Position numbers and translations under genes: made by a program
Notes under the pieces: generated by a model
The model's input: only the letters and a program-made list of their open reading frames with translations
What the model was told of the DNA's origin: nothing
Databases searched by the model: none
Shown: one piece after another, positions 36,001 through 49,349 of the stretch
How positions within the stretch are numbered: position 1 is the first letter of the stretch
How the letters are laid out: each line of letters starts with the position of its first letter
NCBI GenBank assembly: GCA_037381915.1
Contig: JARRQJ010000003.1
Coordinates: forward strand, 84,627 to 148,626
Origin: JARRQJ01 sp037381915
Lineage (GTDB): Bacteria; Pseudomonadota; Gammaproteobacteria; DRLM01
DNA: 64,000 bases
Reading direction: 5' to 3'

Positions 36001-36951
36001 TCAATTCACGCCATTGCGCGGCGTACCCTGTAGATACGCCTGAATATTCGCCGCGACCTCGTTCACCAGGCGCTGGCGCGATTCACGACTTGCCCAGGCG
36101 ACATGCGGGGTAAGGATAAGATTCGGGACGTCGGCACTCAGCAACGGATTGTCGAGTGGCGGCTCCCGGGTAAGCACGTCGACGCCCGCGCCGCCCAAGT
36201 GGTGTGACCGCAACGCCTCCAACAGGGCCGACTCGTCGACGATGCCGCCGCGGGCGGTGTTGATCAGCACCGCGCCTCGCTTCATCGCCTGTAATTCCTT
36301 GGCACCGATCAAGCCGCGCGTCTCGTCCGTCAGCGGACAATGCAGGGTCAGTGCATCGACCGCCGGCAATAATTCCGCCAGTGCCACCCGCCCCGGCTGC
36401 GCCGCCCTGGCGGGACGTTCCGCGATCATCACCCTCATGCCGAAGGCCTCGGCGACTCTCGCGACCGCCCGGCCCAATTCGCCGTAGCCGACGATGCCCA
36501 GAATCCTGCCGTTCAATTCATGGATAGGAAAATCAAGAAAGGAAAAATGCACGCTCTTTTGCCAGCGCCCGGCCTGGACGGCTCGATGATAATCCGACAC
36601 ATGGCGCATCAAGCCCAATAACAGCGCGAAGACGTGCTCCACCACGGACGGTGTTGCGTAACCGCGCACATTACAAACAGTGATACCCCGTCGCCTTGCC
36701 GCTTCCACATCGACATTGTTGGTGCCGGTGGCGGCGACACATATTAATTTGAGATGTTCGGCCGCGGCTAAGGACTTCTCATCCAGTATCACCTTATTGG
36801 TGATGAGGATGTCGGCCGTGGCGATGCGCCCGATTACGGCCGCCGGCGATGTGCTATCGAAATACTCCCACTCGATCCCCTCGCACTCCAACGCCCCCAT
36901 ATTCAAGGCGGATTGCCCCAAAGTACCGGCATCGAGAAATACTCCACGCAT
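36001..36951 (-). CDS. D-2-hydroxyacid dehydrogenase (glycerate dehydrogenase-like)
   Basis: 316 residues, NAD-dependent oxidoreductase reducing a 2-keto acid, most like HprA-type hydroxypyruvate reductase/glycerate dehydrogenase. NAD-binding motif LGIVGYGELGRAVA near residue 150, substrate Arg in NTARGGIVDE, catalytic Glu in DVLTREPP and His in LTPHVAWAS. N-terminal substrate domain contains ITNKVILDEKSL. Substrate specificity cannot be read from sequence. Convergent with the lipoprotein cassette. Confidence 0.85.
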   Translation of the reverse strand: MRGVFLDAGTLGQSALNMGALECEGIEWEYFDSTSPAAVIGRIATADILITNKVILDEKSLAAAEHLKLICVAATGTNNVDVEAARRRGITVCNVRGYATPSVVEHVFALLLGLMRHVSDYHRAVQAGRWQKSVHFSFLDFPIHELNGRILGIVGYGELGRAVARVAEAFGMRVMIAERPARAAQPGRVALAELLPAVDALTLHCPLTDETRGLIGAKELQAMKRGAVLINTARGGIVDESALLEALRSHHLGGAGVDVLTREPPLDNPLLSADVPNLILTPHVAWASRESRQRLVNEVAANIQAYLQGTPRNGVN

Positions 36952-36986
36952 AGTAGCCCCCTACAATGCTCCAAGAAGCGGCGCCC

Positions 36987-37331
36987 TTACCCCGGCAACA
37001 ACATCACCGTTGTCTCCGCCGTCTTTTTGCTGATATCGAACTGCAGCTCGCAATACTCGGAGTATTCGCTGGCGGGGGTCGGATCATCGGTACAACTGCA
37101 GCCCGGGATCAGCCCCGCATAGAAGATCCCGGTCTTGGCCCGAATGAAACCGGGCCCTTCGGCAACACTGATGATCATCACTTGAAAACCACCCTCGGCG
37201 GCATAGCTGCTTTGTGACAAACCCTGCTGCAATGGAAGTGTCAGCACATCTAGGCTCTCAAGCTCTTCCTTGAGAACGTCTGTGAAACGGGGAGTCGTCC
37301 ATGCGCTTAACGATTTGACCAGTCTTAACAT
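36987..37331 (-). CDS. Small conserved protein of unknown function
   Basis: 114 residues from the ATG at 37331, beginning MLRLVKSLSAWTTPRFTDVLKEELESL. No signal or membrane segment. It contains PLQQGLSQSSYAAEGGF, an IRAKTGIFYAGLIPGCSC motif with paired cysteines, and a TPASEYSEYCELQFDI segment with a third Cys. I recall similar short proteobacterial hypotheticals but no function. It lies between egtD and the dehydrogenase on the same strand. The open frame extends upstream to 37466 into egtD. Confidence 0.65.
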   Translation of the reverse strand: MLRLVKSLSAWTTPRFTDVLKEELESLDVLTLPLQQGLSQSSYAAEGGFQVMIISVAEGPGFIRAKTGIFYAGLIPGCSCTDDPTPASEYSEYCELQFDISKKTAETTVMLLPG

Positions 37332-37414
37332 CGTGGAATCCGGGATTGGGAACCATGATGACAATATACCCCATCCCGGCGGATATGAACCCCAGCCCGG
37401 CGTCGCTGCGCCGT

Positions 37415-38368
37415 TCAGGCCGAGCGCAGGAAATGCACGCTGAACAGCGCCTCCGAGTCGGTCCATACCCGCAGCGGCCGATAACCGGCACGACGGGCAA
37501 GCGCTTGAAACTCCTCGATGCTGTATTTGTAGGAGTTTTCGGTATGAATCGTCTCGCCTTCATCCAGGCTGAACTCGTGGCCGCCGACAACCACGCTCTG
37601 GGCTCGGCGGCTGATCAGATGCATCTCGACCCGCCCTTGCTGGCGATTGTAAAAGGCCTGGTGCCGAAAACCGTTGAGATCGATATGGGCGTCCAGATCG
37701 CGCTGCAGCCGGCCGAGAATATTGAGGTTGAAGGCGGCAGTGACACCGGCCGCGTCGTCGTACGCGGCTTCGATGCGCTTCACTTCCTTCTTGAGATCGA
37801 TGCTGAGCAGCAGGGAGCCGCCCTCCCCCAGCAGATTGCGGAGATTGGCCAAAAAGGCCACCGCCGCATCGGGTTCAAAGTTGCCCAGTGTCGAGCCGGG
37901 AAAGAACGCCACCCGCTTGGCGCCTTCGGGGAAAAAGTCCAGATTCAACGGTTGGCAGTAATCGGCGCAGACGGGATGGACTTCCAGCCAGTCATAATCC
38001 GCGGCGAGGGCCTCGGCGGAGCTGCGCAGCTGCTGGCGCGAGATATCGATGGGCACGTACATGGCGGGACGCAGGTGTTCGAGCAGCAGCCGTACTTTCA
38101 CCCCCGCGCCGCTGCCCAGTTCCACCAAACAGGCGTCCTCTTCCACCAGCGCGGCCATTTCTCCGGCGTGGCGTTCCAGGATGGCGATCTCCGTGCGGGT
38201 GAGATAATACTCCGGCAACTCGCAGATGCGTTCGAACAGTTGCGCGCCGCGATGATCGTAGAACAGTTTGGGCGGTAATGCCTTCGGGGTCGCGGCCAGG
38301 CCTGCGAGCACCTCGCTCATCAAGCTTGCAGAACTCGGATGATAATCGTGGAAATAGACGCCGGCCAT
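37415..38368 (-). CDS. egtD: L-histidine N-alpha-methyltransferase EgtD
   Basis: SAM-dependent enzyme trimethylating histidine to hercynine, first step of ergothioneine synthesis. 317 residues, normal length. SAM-binding VELGSGAGVKVRLLL, PIDISRQQL, FFPGSTLGNFEP and the C-terminal MHLISRRAQ and ENSYKYS motifs that shape the histidine pocket are present. Its ATG overlaps the egtB stop (TAATG), so the two enzymes are co-translated. Confidence 0.95.
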   Translation of the reverse strand: MAGVYFHDYHPSSASLMSEVLAGLAATPKALPPKLFYDHRGAQLFERICELPEYYLTRTEIAILERHAGEMAALVEEDACLVELGSGAGVKVRLLLEHLRPAMYVPIDISRQQLRSSAEALAADYDWLEVHPVCADYCQPLNLDFFPEGAKRVAFFPGSTLGNFEPDAAVAFLANLRNLLGEGGSLLLSIDLKKEVKRIEAAYDDAAGVTAAFNLNILGRLQRDLDAHIDLNGFRHQAFYNRQQGRVEMHLISRRAQSVVVGGHEFSLDEGETIHTENSYKYSIEEFQALARRAGYRPLRVWTDSEALFSVHFLRSA

Positions 38369-39660
38369 TATCTCGGATCGTCCGCCAGGCGGATGCCGCT
38401 GAATTGCCAGCGATCGGCGGGGTAAAAGAAATTGCGGTAGCTGGCGCGGATGTGACCCGCCGGGGTGGCACAGGAGCCGCCGCGCAACACGATCTGATTA
38501 CACATGAATTTCCCGTTATATTCGCCGAGCGTGCCGGCCAGGGGACGAAAACCCGGATAGGCGACATAGGGGCTTTGCGTCCATTCCCATACATCGCCGT
38601 AGAGCTGCCGCATCCCCGCGCCCTGCGCGGCCATGGGATGATAACGGTCCGTGCCTTGAAGATTGCCGGTCACCGTCGCTTGCCGCGCCGCCACTTCCCA
38701 CTCCGCTTCGGTGGGCAGACGCCTGCCGGCCCAGCGGGCGTAGGCATCCGCCTCATAATAACTCACGTGGCAGACCGGTTCATGCTCATCCACCGCGCGC
38801 ATTCCGGCAAGGGTCATGTGCCGCCAGCCCCCGTCGCCGTATTCCCAATAAAGGGGGGCCTCCCAGCTGCGTTCCCTGACCGTGCGCCAGCCTTCCGACA
38901 ACCAGTATTCCGGGCGTCGATAGCCATCATCCGCCATGAACTCCAGATATTCGCCGTTGGTGATCGGACGTGAAGCCAGACGAAAGTCCTCAAGATAGAC
39001 GCGATGGCGCGGGGTTTCATTGTCGTAACAAAACGCCTCCCCCGCGTGACCGATCTCATAAAGGCCGCCCGCGAATTCGTGCCATGCTGGCGCCGGGGGC
39101 GGCGCCGACACCCCGCGCCCCGTGTCCTGATATACCGGACACAGAGGCTGGGAGGCAAAGATATGCTTGATATCGGTGAGGAGCAATTCCTGATGCTGCT
39201 GCTCATGGTGGATACCGAGCGTAGCGCGGAAAGCCACATCCGGCCATTGTTGGTCCGGCATGCAGTCGATCAGCCGCACCATCCACTCATCGACATGATG
39301 TCGATAGCGATAAACCTCCTCCAGCGCCGGACGCGACAGAAAGCCGCGTCGGGACCGCGGATGCATGGGGCCCGCGCCTTCATAGTACGAGTTGAACAAT
39401 ACGGCGAATTGGGGATGGAACTCGCGATAATCGGACAGGAACGGCTTCAGCAGAAAGGTCTCGAACAACCAACTGACATGAGCGAGGTGCCACTTGGGCG
39501 GACTGACGTCGGGCATGGTCTGCATGCAGCAGTCCTCCGCCGACAACGGCGCGCATAATTTCTCGCTCATGCCGCGTACGGACCGATAGTGCGACAACAG
39601 GGCTTGTCGCTCCGGCATAGCCGTTTCATTTCTCAGAGCCCTATCCGTCGGCGACGCCAT
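38368..39660 (-). CDS. egtB: Ergothioneine biosynthesis sulfoxide synthase EgtB
   Basis: Non-heme iron enzyme joining a thiol (gamma-glutamylcysteine or cysteine) to hercynine. 430 residues: DinB-like N-terminal domain with iron-ligand candidates in WHLAHVSWLFE (His58/61) and HHEQQHQE (His152, His156), then an FGE/sulfatase-modifying domain with RRLPTEAEWEVAAR, GDVWEWTQSPY and LRGGSCATP. Together with egtD it forms the minimal proteobacterial pathway; egtA, egtC and egtE are not in the window. Confidence 0.94.
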   Translation of the reverse strand: MASPTDRALRNETAMPERQALLSHYRSVRGMSEKLCAPLSAEDCCMQTMPDVSPPKWHLAHVSWLFETFLLKPFLSDYREFHPQFAVLFNSYYEGAGPMHPRSRRGFLSRPALEEVYRYRHHVDEWMVRLIDCMPDQQWPDVAFRATLGIHHEQQHQELLLTDIKHIFASQPLCPVYQDTGRGVSAPPPAPAWHEFAGGLYEIGHAGEAFCYDNETPRHRVYLEDFRLASRPITNGEYLEFMADDGYRRPEYWLSEGWRTVRERSWEAPLYWEYGDGGWRHMTLAGMRAVDEHEPVCHVSYYEADAYARWAGRRLPTEAEWEVAARQATVTGNLQGTDRYHPMAAQGAGMRQLYGDVWEWTQSPYVAYPGFRPLAGTLGEYNGKFMCNQIVLRGGSCATPAGHIRASYRNFFYPADRWQFSGIRLADDPR

Positions 39661-40299
39661 CCCTCGACTCCTTGCTGATTTCGTATAGACCGCAGCAGCA
39701 GCTTCTCATTCATTCTGGACCGAGGTTACCATGCCCAGAGTCTTATTCAAAGGCGCAGCGCTCTCAAAGAGCGAACTTTGCCATATTGTGAAAGGTAATT
39801 ATTATTTCTGCCGGACACTGTCAAGCAGCGTTTTCTTCTCACCAGTGATACGCGTGCCGCATGCGGCTTAAGCGTCGTCGTCACCTTAACCGATTGTTCA
39901 TGACGGCCTCCATACGGAATCCCATTAGGTGGCCGCTTCATCGTTACTCACGCAATACCGCTTTTCTGCAATTCCAGGAGAATGATCAACCAAAAGTTGA
40001 ATGCATCTGACTTATTGGTGATCATACCTCTCTGCCCACGTGATCAGCTCGGTTGTGCACATACACGGTGACACTGCTTACTTGACCGGAAGCTTTGCTC
40101 CAGATGTTAACGCGATGATATCCCAGCAAGGGGTTGCAGGACAGGACGACCACCAAAGCGTGGCATAAGGGGATTGCGTGAAGGCGAAGGCTTCGCCGGA
40201 TTCATGTACGGCGAAATTGTGTTCGTGGCCAAGCAAGGCCAGTCGTCCGTCAAGTTGCGCCACTACCAGGCAAAAGGATGTCACAAAAGTCTACATCCG
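39661..40299. other. Intergenic region, no recognised gene
   Basis: 639 bp between recJ and egtB. Short open frames on both strands (for example a 68-codon minus frame at 40078-40284) show no family features and no good ribosome sites. No RNA gene, terminator or repeat was recognised. Confidence 0.5.
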
Positions 40300-42033
40300 T
40301 CACGCCGTCTCCAGGTATTCCACCAGCAACTGGGCGCTGTGTTGACCGCGGTACTCGTTCACGTCCAGTTTATATGCCATGCGCGCCCGAGCGGCCGGGT
40401 GCGGACAGGCGCGCTCAGCGGCATTGAAGGCGATGGCGTCGATCAGTCTGTCATAGCCGGGCACCTTCACCACCATCTTGAGATGGCGCTCGCCGACGAT
40501 CCGTTGATTGACGATCTCGAACAGGCCGTCGAACAGCGGTTCGGGAAAAGTCTGTCCCCACGGCCCCGCGGCGCGCAACAGCTCCGCCAGAGCCAGGTTC
40601 AATTCCTCGGGGACCAGTTCACCGTCGCTCATGATCACGCCGCGCAAATCCTCCCCCGCCAGGTGGCGGCGCACCTCCTCGTCGAAGGCGGCGCTGAAGG
40701 CCGCGAAGTTTCGTCGCGCCAGGTTCAGGCCCGCCGCCATGGCATGCCCGCCGAACTTGCTGAGCAGACCGGGATGGCGTGCTGCCACCGCGTCCAGTAC
40801 GTCGCGGATATGCACGCCGGGGACCGAGCGCGCCGAACCCTTGATGTCGTCGTCCCCGGCGGGCGCAAAGGCGATCACCGGGCGGTGGAGGCGCTCCTTG
40901 ATGCGCGAGGCCAGAATCCCGATCACGCCTTGATGCCATTGCTCCTGAAACAGGCACACGCCCACCGGCAGTCCGGGATCGTCTTCACCGAGCGCCAGGG
41001 CCTCGAGCGCCCTCAGGGCGTCATCCTGCATCTGCGCTTCGATGGCGCGCCGTTCCTGATTGAGTTGATCGAGCCGCGCCGCCATCATCCGCGCCCGGGT
41101 CATGTCGTCGGCGAGCAGGCATTCGATACCCAGCGTCATATCCTCCAGACGGCCCGCCGCATTCAGCCGCGGCGCCACCGCGAATCCCAGGTCGGCGGCG
41201 ACCAGCTGCCGCGCGTTGCGGCCGGCCACCGCAAGCAGGGCCTCGATCCCGGTGCATGCGCGACCGGCGCGAATGCGCGCCAGGCCCTGACTCACCAGGA
41301 TGCGATTGTTGTAATCCAGCGGCACCACGTCCGCCACCGTGCCCAGCGCCACCAGATCCAGCAACTGTGCGAGATTGGGTTCGGCGATCCCGTTGCGGGA
41401 AAACCATTGTTCCCGGCGCAGGCGGGCGCGCAGGCCCATCAACACATAGAAGATCACCCCGACGCCCGCCAGATTCTTGCTCGGAAAGTCATCGCCCGGT
41501 TGATTGGGATTGACGATGGCGTCGGCCGGCGGCAACACCTCCCCCGGCAGGTGATGATCGGTGACGAGAACCTGCATGCCGCGCTGTTGCGCCGCGGCCA
41601 CACCTTCGATACTGGAGATGCCGTTGTCCACGGTAATCAATAGTTCGGGTTGCCGCTGCGCCGCCACGGCGACGATCTCCGGCGTTAATCCGTAGCCGAA
41701 GGTGAAACGGTTGGGCACCACGTAACAGACGTCCCGTGCTCCGAGCAGCCGCAGGCCGCGCACCGCCACGGCGCAACTGGTCGCGCCGTCGGCATCGAAA
41801 TCGGCGACGATGAGGATGCGCTTCTGCTGCTGCAGCGCGGCGGCGAGCAACTCGCAGGCGGCGTCGATCCCCTTCAAAGCGGCATAGGGATGCAAGCCCT
41901 CCAGGGAATAACGCAGCTCCCGGGCGTCATGCAATGCACGGGACAGATAGACCCGGCGCAGTACCGGGTGAAGATCGTCCGGCAGGCTGTCCGACGTCAC
42001 GGCGGCGGCGCGCCGTTGAATGATCTTTTTCAC
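40300..42033 (-). CDS. recJ: Single-stranded-DNA-specific exonuclease RecJ
   Basis: 5'-3' exonuclease for recombination and mismatch repair. 577 residues, as in E. coli. DHH-family motifs: ILIVADFDADGATSCAV (motif I), DNGISS, VTDHHLPGE (the DHH triad), and the DHHA1 motif SKFGGHAMAAGLNL; the OB domain and C-terminal DVNEYRGQ segment follow. Downstream of the RpfE-like gene, a pairing also known near Xanthomonas rpf genes. Confidence 0.96.
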   Translation of the reverse strand: MKKIIQRRAAAVTSDSLPDDLHPVLRRVYLSRALHDARELRYSLEGLHPYAALKGIDAACELLAAALQQQKRILIVADFDADGATSCAVAVRGLRLLGARDVCYVVPNRFTFGYGLTPEIVAVAAQRQPELLITVDNGISSIEGVAAAQQRGMQVLVTDHHLPGEVLPPADAIVNPNQPGDDFPSKNLAGVGVIFYVLMGLRARLRREQWFSRNGIAEPNLAQLLDLVALGTVADVVPLDYNNRILVSQGLARIRAGRACTGIEALLAVAGRNARQLVAADLGFAVAPRLNAAGRLEDMTLGIECLLADDMTRARMMAARLDQLNQERRAIEAQMQDDALRALEALALGEDDPGLPVGVCLFQEQWHQGVIGILASRIKERLHRPVIAFAPAGDDDIKGSARSVPGVHIRDVLDAVAARHPGLLSKFGGHAMAAGLNLARRNFAAFSAAFDEEVRRHLAGEDLRGVIMSDGELVPEELNLALAELLRAAGPWGQTFPEPLFDGLFEIVNQRIVGERHLKMVVKVPGYDRLIDAIAFNAAERACPHPAARARMAYKLDVNEYRGQHSAQLLVEYLETA

Positions 42034-42224
42034 GAAACTGTCATCCTTGCTCTTGCCTCTATCATGACCCTATCAAGCAGAGTGGAGCGGGCGGGGGCGG
42101 ATCCCGCTTCACCGTTCGCGCCCTCCGCGTCGCCGCTTGGATCAAAGGCAAGCCCTTCCAGCGCGACGATCGTTGGCACCAATCTCCCACCTCAATCTCC
42201 AGATGAACTCGTGGCCTCATGCCG

Positions 42225-43262
42225 CTACAGCCACTGGTCCAGCGACCGCCGCCCGACCCACCACCGCCGCGCGTCCCTGCCGGTCAAGCGAAACGAGCTG
42301 CCGTCCGTCGGATAGAGATGCACCGCCGCCAAGCGGCGCTGTTTGAGCGCGGTCAATAGAGGCTTCAGCCAGTCGTCGTGCAGCGCCCGCAGAAATTCCC
42401 GCCAGGCCTCCACTTCGCCGAACCGGATTTTTTCCTGCAACCCGTCCCATATCAGCAAATGCTCTCCGGGCGTCCCGTCCTCCAACCACTCCTCCGCCTC
42501 GGCCGGCTGCGAAGAAGCCGGTACGCGCGCCAGTGAGGCCAGGCTTTTACTCAAGGCATCGTTGCCCCACAGCTGCGACCAGGCCACCGCAGGGGGGGAA
42601 GGCAACTCGCCGCCGCCCCAAAACCACAGGCTGTTGACCGGCAGGGCGCCGCGCGCCTCACGCTCCCGATTGACCCGGCTGGAATGCAGCACCATCTGTA
42701 CTTCGTTCATCACACTGCGCCAGTAAGCCGCCGCGGGCCCGCGAGGCATGTGGTCAACAATATCCTGCCCGATCACCTCGGGCAGTCCGTCGGTGTTGAT
42801 CTGCGGATCCTTGTCGAGACGCAGATACCAGCGGCGCACATTCGGCGCCTCGAGTTTCCAGCCTTCTCCGGCGAAGTGCTGATTGAGTTCCGCGGCGATG
42901 TCGTTGCATTCCTCGACGGCGATATCCAGCACCCGGTTGCCGAGCATGACGATGCGATCCCGGTCGGCGCGCAGGTGGACCGGATCGGCGCGCAGCCACC
43001 AGTAACCTCCGGCATCTCCCGCCTCCCACTGCCGGGTGACGGCGGCGATGGGTAAGTCGACGCCGTCACCGCCGCTAAGACGAAAGAGCGCGAACAGCGT
43101 GCGTTCCAGCCCTTTCCCCTCCGACGACTCACGACGGGCGCGACTCAACATGATATCCAAGGCCGGCAACGACAAGTCCCGCCATATCTCGGGCGGCCGC
43201 TTGCTCTCCGCCGGTCCGAACAGGCCGGGGATCACCATGGTGAGCTGCCGCGCCGCTGTCAC
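42225..43262 (-). CDS. RpfE-like/phosphoglycerate-mutase-annotated protein
   Basis: About 345 residues from the GTG at 43262, which overlaps the tilS stop as GTGA; the ATG at 43238 is an alternative. Conserved blocks: YWWLRADPVHLRADRDR, EAPNVRRWYLRLD, RSVMNEVQMVLHSSRVNREREARG, NSLWFWGGGELP and, at the C-terminus, HLYPTDGSSFRL. Such proteins lie beside recJ in many gammaproteobacteria and are called RpfE in Xanthomonas or cofactor-independent phosphoglycerate mutase by annotation transfer; I see no support for mutase activity. Function effectively unknown. Confidence 0.65.
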   Translation of the reverse strand: MTAARQLTMVIPGLFGPAESKRPPEIWRDLSLPALDIMLSRARRESSEGKGLERTLFALFRLSGGDGVDLPIAAVTRQWEAGDAGGYWWLRADPVHLRADRDRIVMLGNRVLDIAVEECNDIAAELNQHFAGEGWKLEAPNVRRWYLRLDKDPQINTDGLPEVIGQDIVDHMPRGPAAAYWRSVMNEVQMVLHSSRVNREREARGALPVNSLWFWGGGELPSPPAVAWSQLWGNDALSKSLASLARVPASSQPAEAEEWLEDGTPGEHLLIWDGLQEKIRFGEVEAWREFLRALHDDWLKPLLTALKQRRLAAVHLYPTDGSSFRLTGRDARRWWVGRRSLDQWL

Positions 43263-44626
43263 TGATCCGTCCCGTCCCGTGCCGCGCGGCGCCACTCGAA
43301 TACCAGCCCGGCCTCATCCGCACCCGCCTGGCATGGCGTGCACACCCAATATCCCGGCACCGCCGCCAATTGCTCGTCGATGTAGATGAGCGGCAGGTGA
43401 TCCCGCTCCCATGGCGGCATCCCGATCTCCTGCAGGAGCTTTTTGAGGGGCCGGTTCGCGCCGTGCCGCGCAATCCGACAGGTTTCGCCGCCGCGACGGT
43501 AACGCACCGTCACCGCGCCCGGCCGGCACAGCGCGTGCTTGACCCCCGCGCCGCGGGCGGGAACGGCGACCAGATTGCTGCCGTCCGGCAAGGGCAAGGC
43601 CCGCTCCAGGCCCCAGGGCAGAACCGCCGCGCTCTCCACCGGGTCATGCGGAGGCGAGACATACAAATGATCGCGATAACGCCGCACCACCGCACCCTCC
43701 CACGCCACTTCCGGAGAACGGTCCGCCGCGGCCTGCAGCAACTCTCCCTGCAACTGGGCAAGCCGCACCGTGTCGGGCAATTTGAAACCCAGCTGCTTTA
43801 ACCAGAAGCGCAGCACATTGCGCTGCCGCGCCGCATCCAGCTCCAACAAGGCGCCGATGCGCAGCCTGCGGCCCGTGGCTTCACAGCGGCGTAAATCCTC
43901 CGCCGCGAGTACATCCAGCAAGTGGGCCGCCTCCGCCTGATGGGCCGCGCCGCGCGCCAGCACCCGCGCCGCCGCCGGCCAACGTTCGCGCAAGACGGGC
44001 ATCACGGCGTTGCGCAGATAGTTGCGGTCGAAACCGCCGTCCGCATTGCTGGGGTCGTCGATCCAGCGCAAGGCGTGCCGTTCTGCGTAGCGGCGCAGCT
44101 CATCGCGGGGAAAGCCCAGCAACGGCCTGGCGTGCAGCCCGCCGGCAAACGCGCTCACCGCCGGCATGGCCGCCAGACCGTGGGGGCCGCCGCCGCGCAG
44201 CAATTGCAGCAACAAGGTCTCGGCCTGATCATCCTGATGGTGCGCGGTAAGCAGGCAATCGCCGGCGCGCATCAGGCCGGCCAGGGCCCGATAGCGGGCG
44301 GCGCGCGCCGCCGCTTCGGGGCTTTCGCCGCTACCGGCGCGCGCGTTCACCTGCAACAGAGTGAAGGGCAGGTCCAGCTCCCCACACACCGTCGCGCAAT
44401 GCTGCGCCCACTCCGCGGAGGCCGCCTGCAGGCCGTGATCGACGTGCACGACATCCAGTGCCGTTACGGCGCCTGCCTCGCGCAACCCCGCGGTGGCATG
44501 CAGCAGGACATGGGAATCGCCGCCGCCGCTGTACGCCAGCCAGAAGCGCGATACACCGGGCAGGTCCCGCAGAATCTCGGCTAGGCTTTCGGAGGAAAAG
44601 GGCTGGTGGCGGCGACGCACATACAC
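43259..44626 (-). CDS. tilS: tRNA(Ile)-lysidine synthetase
   Basis: ATP-dependent formation of lysidine at C34 of the tRNA-Ile CAU anticodon, which changes its decoding from AUG to AUA. 455 residues. N-terminal PP-loop LAYSGGGDSHVLLHA (SGGxDS) near residues 32-46, then TAHHQDDQAETLLLQLLRG and IDDPSNADGGFDRNYLRN, followed by the TilS central and C-terminal substrate-binding domains. It starts 4 bp after accA, in the accA-tilS order seen in enterobacteria. Confidence 0.95.
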   Translation of the reverse strand: MYVRRRHQPFSSESLAEILRDLPGVSRFWLAYSGGGDSHVLLHATAGLREAGAVTALDVVHVDHGLQAASAEWAQHCATVCGELDLPFTLLQVNARAGSGESPEAAARAARYRALAGLMRAGDCLLTAHHQDDQAETLLLQLLRGGGPHGLAAMPAVSAFAGGLHARPLLGFPRDELRRYAERHALRWIDDPSNADGGFDRNYLRNAVMPVLRERWPAAARVLARGAAHQAEAAHLLDVLAAEDLRRCEATGRRLRIGALLELDAARQRNVLRFWLKQLGFKLPDTVRLAQLQGELLQAAADRSPEVAWEGAVVRRYRDHLYVSPPHDPVESAAVLPWGLERALPLPDGSNLVAVPARGAGVKHALCRPGAVTVRYRRGGETCRIARHGANRPLKKLLQEIGMPPWERDHLPLIYIDEQLAAVPGYWVCTPCQAGADEAGLVFEWRRAARDGTDQ

Positions 44627-44630
44627 CGGG

Positions 44631-45596
44631 TTACTGACGACGCGTAGTGAAGTTTCCGAACTGCATGAGGCGCTCGTAGCGATTCTTGAGCAGCTCGTCG
44701 AGACTGAGCCCGCTCAACGCCTCCACATTATCCAGCAGCGCCTGCTTCAGGCTTTGCGCGCTTTCATCCATGGCGCGGTGCGCCCCGCCCAGGGGCTCCT
44801 TGATCACCGTGTCCACCAGATTGAGTTTTTTCAAGCGCGCGGAGGTAATGCCCATAATCTCGGCGGCATCGGCGGCCTTCTCGGCACTCTTCCACAGGAT
44901 GGATGCACAACCCTCCGGCGAGATCACCGAATAAGTACTGTACTCCAACATCAGAATACGGTCGCCCACGCCGATAGCCAGCGCGCCGCCCGAACCGCCT
45001 TCGCCGATCACGGTGCACACGATGGGCACCCTCAAGCTTGACATTACCATCAGGTTGCGGGCGATGGCCTCGCTCTGGCCGCGCTCCTCCGCGTCGATGC
45101 CCGGATAGGCGCCGGGGGTGTCGATGAAGGTGAGGATCGGCATCTTGAAGCGCTCCGCCATCTGCATCAAGCGCAAGGCCTTGCGATAACCCTCGGGTCG
45201 CGGCATGCCGAAATTGCGCCGCACCTTTTCCTTGGTATCGCGCCCCTTCTGCTGACCGATCACCATCACCGGTTTACCCTCCAGGCGCGCCACGCCACCG
45301 ACAATGGCGGGGTCGTCGCCGAAGGCGCGATCGCCGTGCAGTTCGTCAAAATCGGTGAAAATACGTTCGACATAATCCAGGGTATAGGGACGTCCCGGGT
45401 GCCGCGCCAATTGCGCGATCTGCCAGGAGCTCAACTTGGCGAAAATGGTTTCGGTGAGGGTCTTGCTCTTCGCCTCCAGCCGGGTGATCTCCTCGGAGAT
45501 ATTGATCTCGTTGTCGTTGCTCACGTAGCGCAGCTCTTGAATCTTGGCCTCGAGCTCGGCAATGGGTTGTTCGAAATCCAAAAAGCTATGTTTCAT
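44631..45596 (-). CDS. accA: Acetyl-CoA carboxylase carboxyltransferase subunit alpha
   Basis: Forms, with AccD, the carboxyltransferase making malonyl-CoA for fatty acid synthesis. 321 residues, near-identical layout to E. coli AccA: MKHSFLDFEQPIAELE start, PYTLDYVERIFTDFDELHGD, IDTPGAYPGIDAEERGQSEA and GEGGSGGALAIGVGDRI. It follows dnaE (56 bp), the conserved dnaE-accA-tilS order. Confidence 0.97.
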   Translation of the reverse strand: MKHSFLDFEQPIAELEAKIQELRYVSNDNEINISEEITRLEAKSKTLTETIFAKLSSWQIAQLARHPGRPYTLDYVERIFTDFDELHGDRAFGDDPAIVGGVARLEGKPVMVIGQQKGRDTKEKVRRNFGMPRPEGYRKALRLMQMAERFKMPILTFIDTPGAYPGIDAEERGQSEAIARNLMVMSSLRVPIVCTVIGEGGSGGALAIGVGDRILMLEYSTYSVISPEGCASILWKSAEKAADAAEIMGITSARLKKLNLVDTVIKEPLGGAHRAMDESAQSLKQALLDNVEALSGLSLDELLKNRYERLMQFGNFTTRRQ

Positions 45597-45652
45597 GTAT
45601 AAATTCTGTTGGTTCAGGGGATCGCCATTCTAACAAAGCGGACGAAGAACGG

Positions 45653-49126
<3,474 letters not shown>

Positions 49127-49349
49127 GGCGTGTATTCTAGCTCAGCGCCAGCGCCGCGGCACGGCTTGACAAGCACAGATTATCACCCGGGTATCCGGTG
49201 GCCAGGCGAATCCGTTTATGAAGATAGATCGATAAGCCTTTGACGCTATGGATAATGAAGAAATTCCCGCTCGGGACGGCCTTACTTCGAAAGTCTCGGG
49301 CGGGTATCATCTTCGCGTAGCATCTCTACGCGCAACACAAGGATTGCTT

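Noticed and set aside
40078..40284. 68-codon minus-strand frame between egtB and recJ
   Set aside because: No ribosome site, unusual composition and no recognisable family; probably chance.
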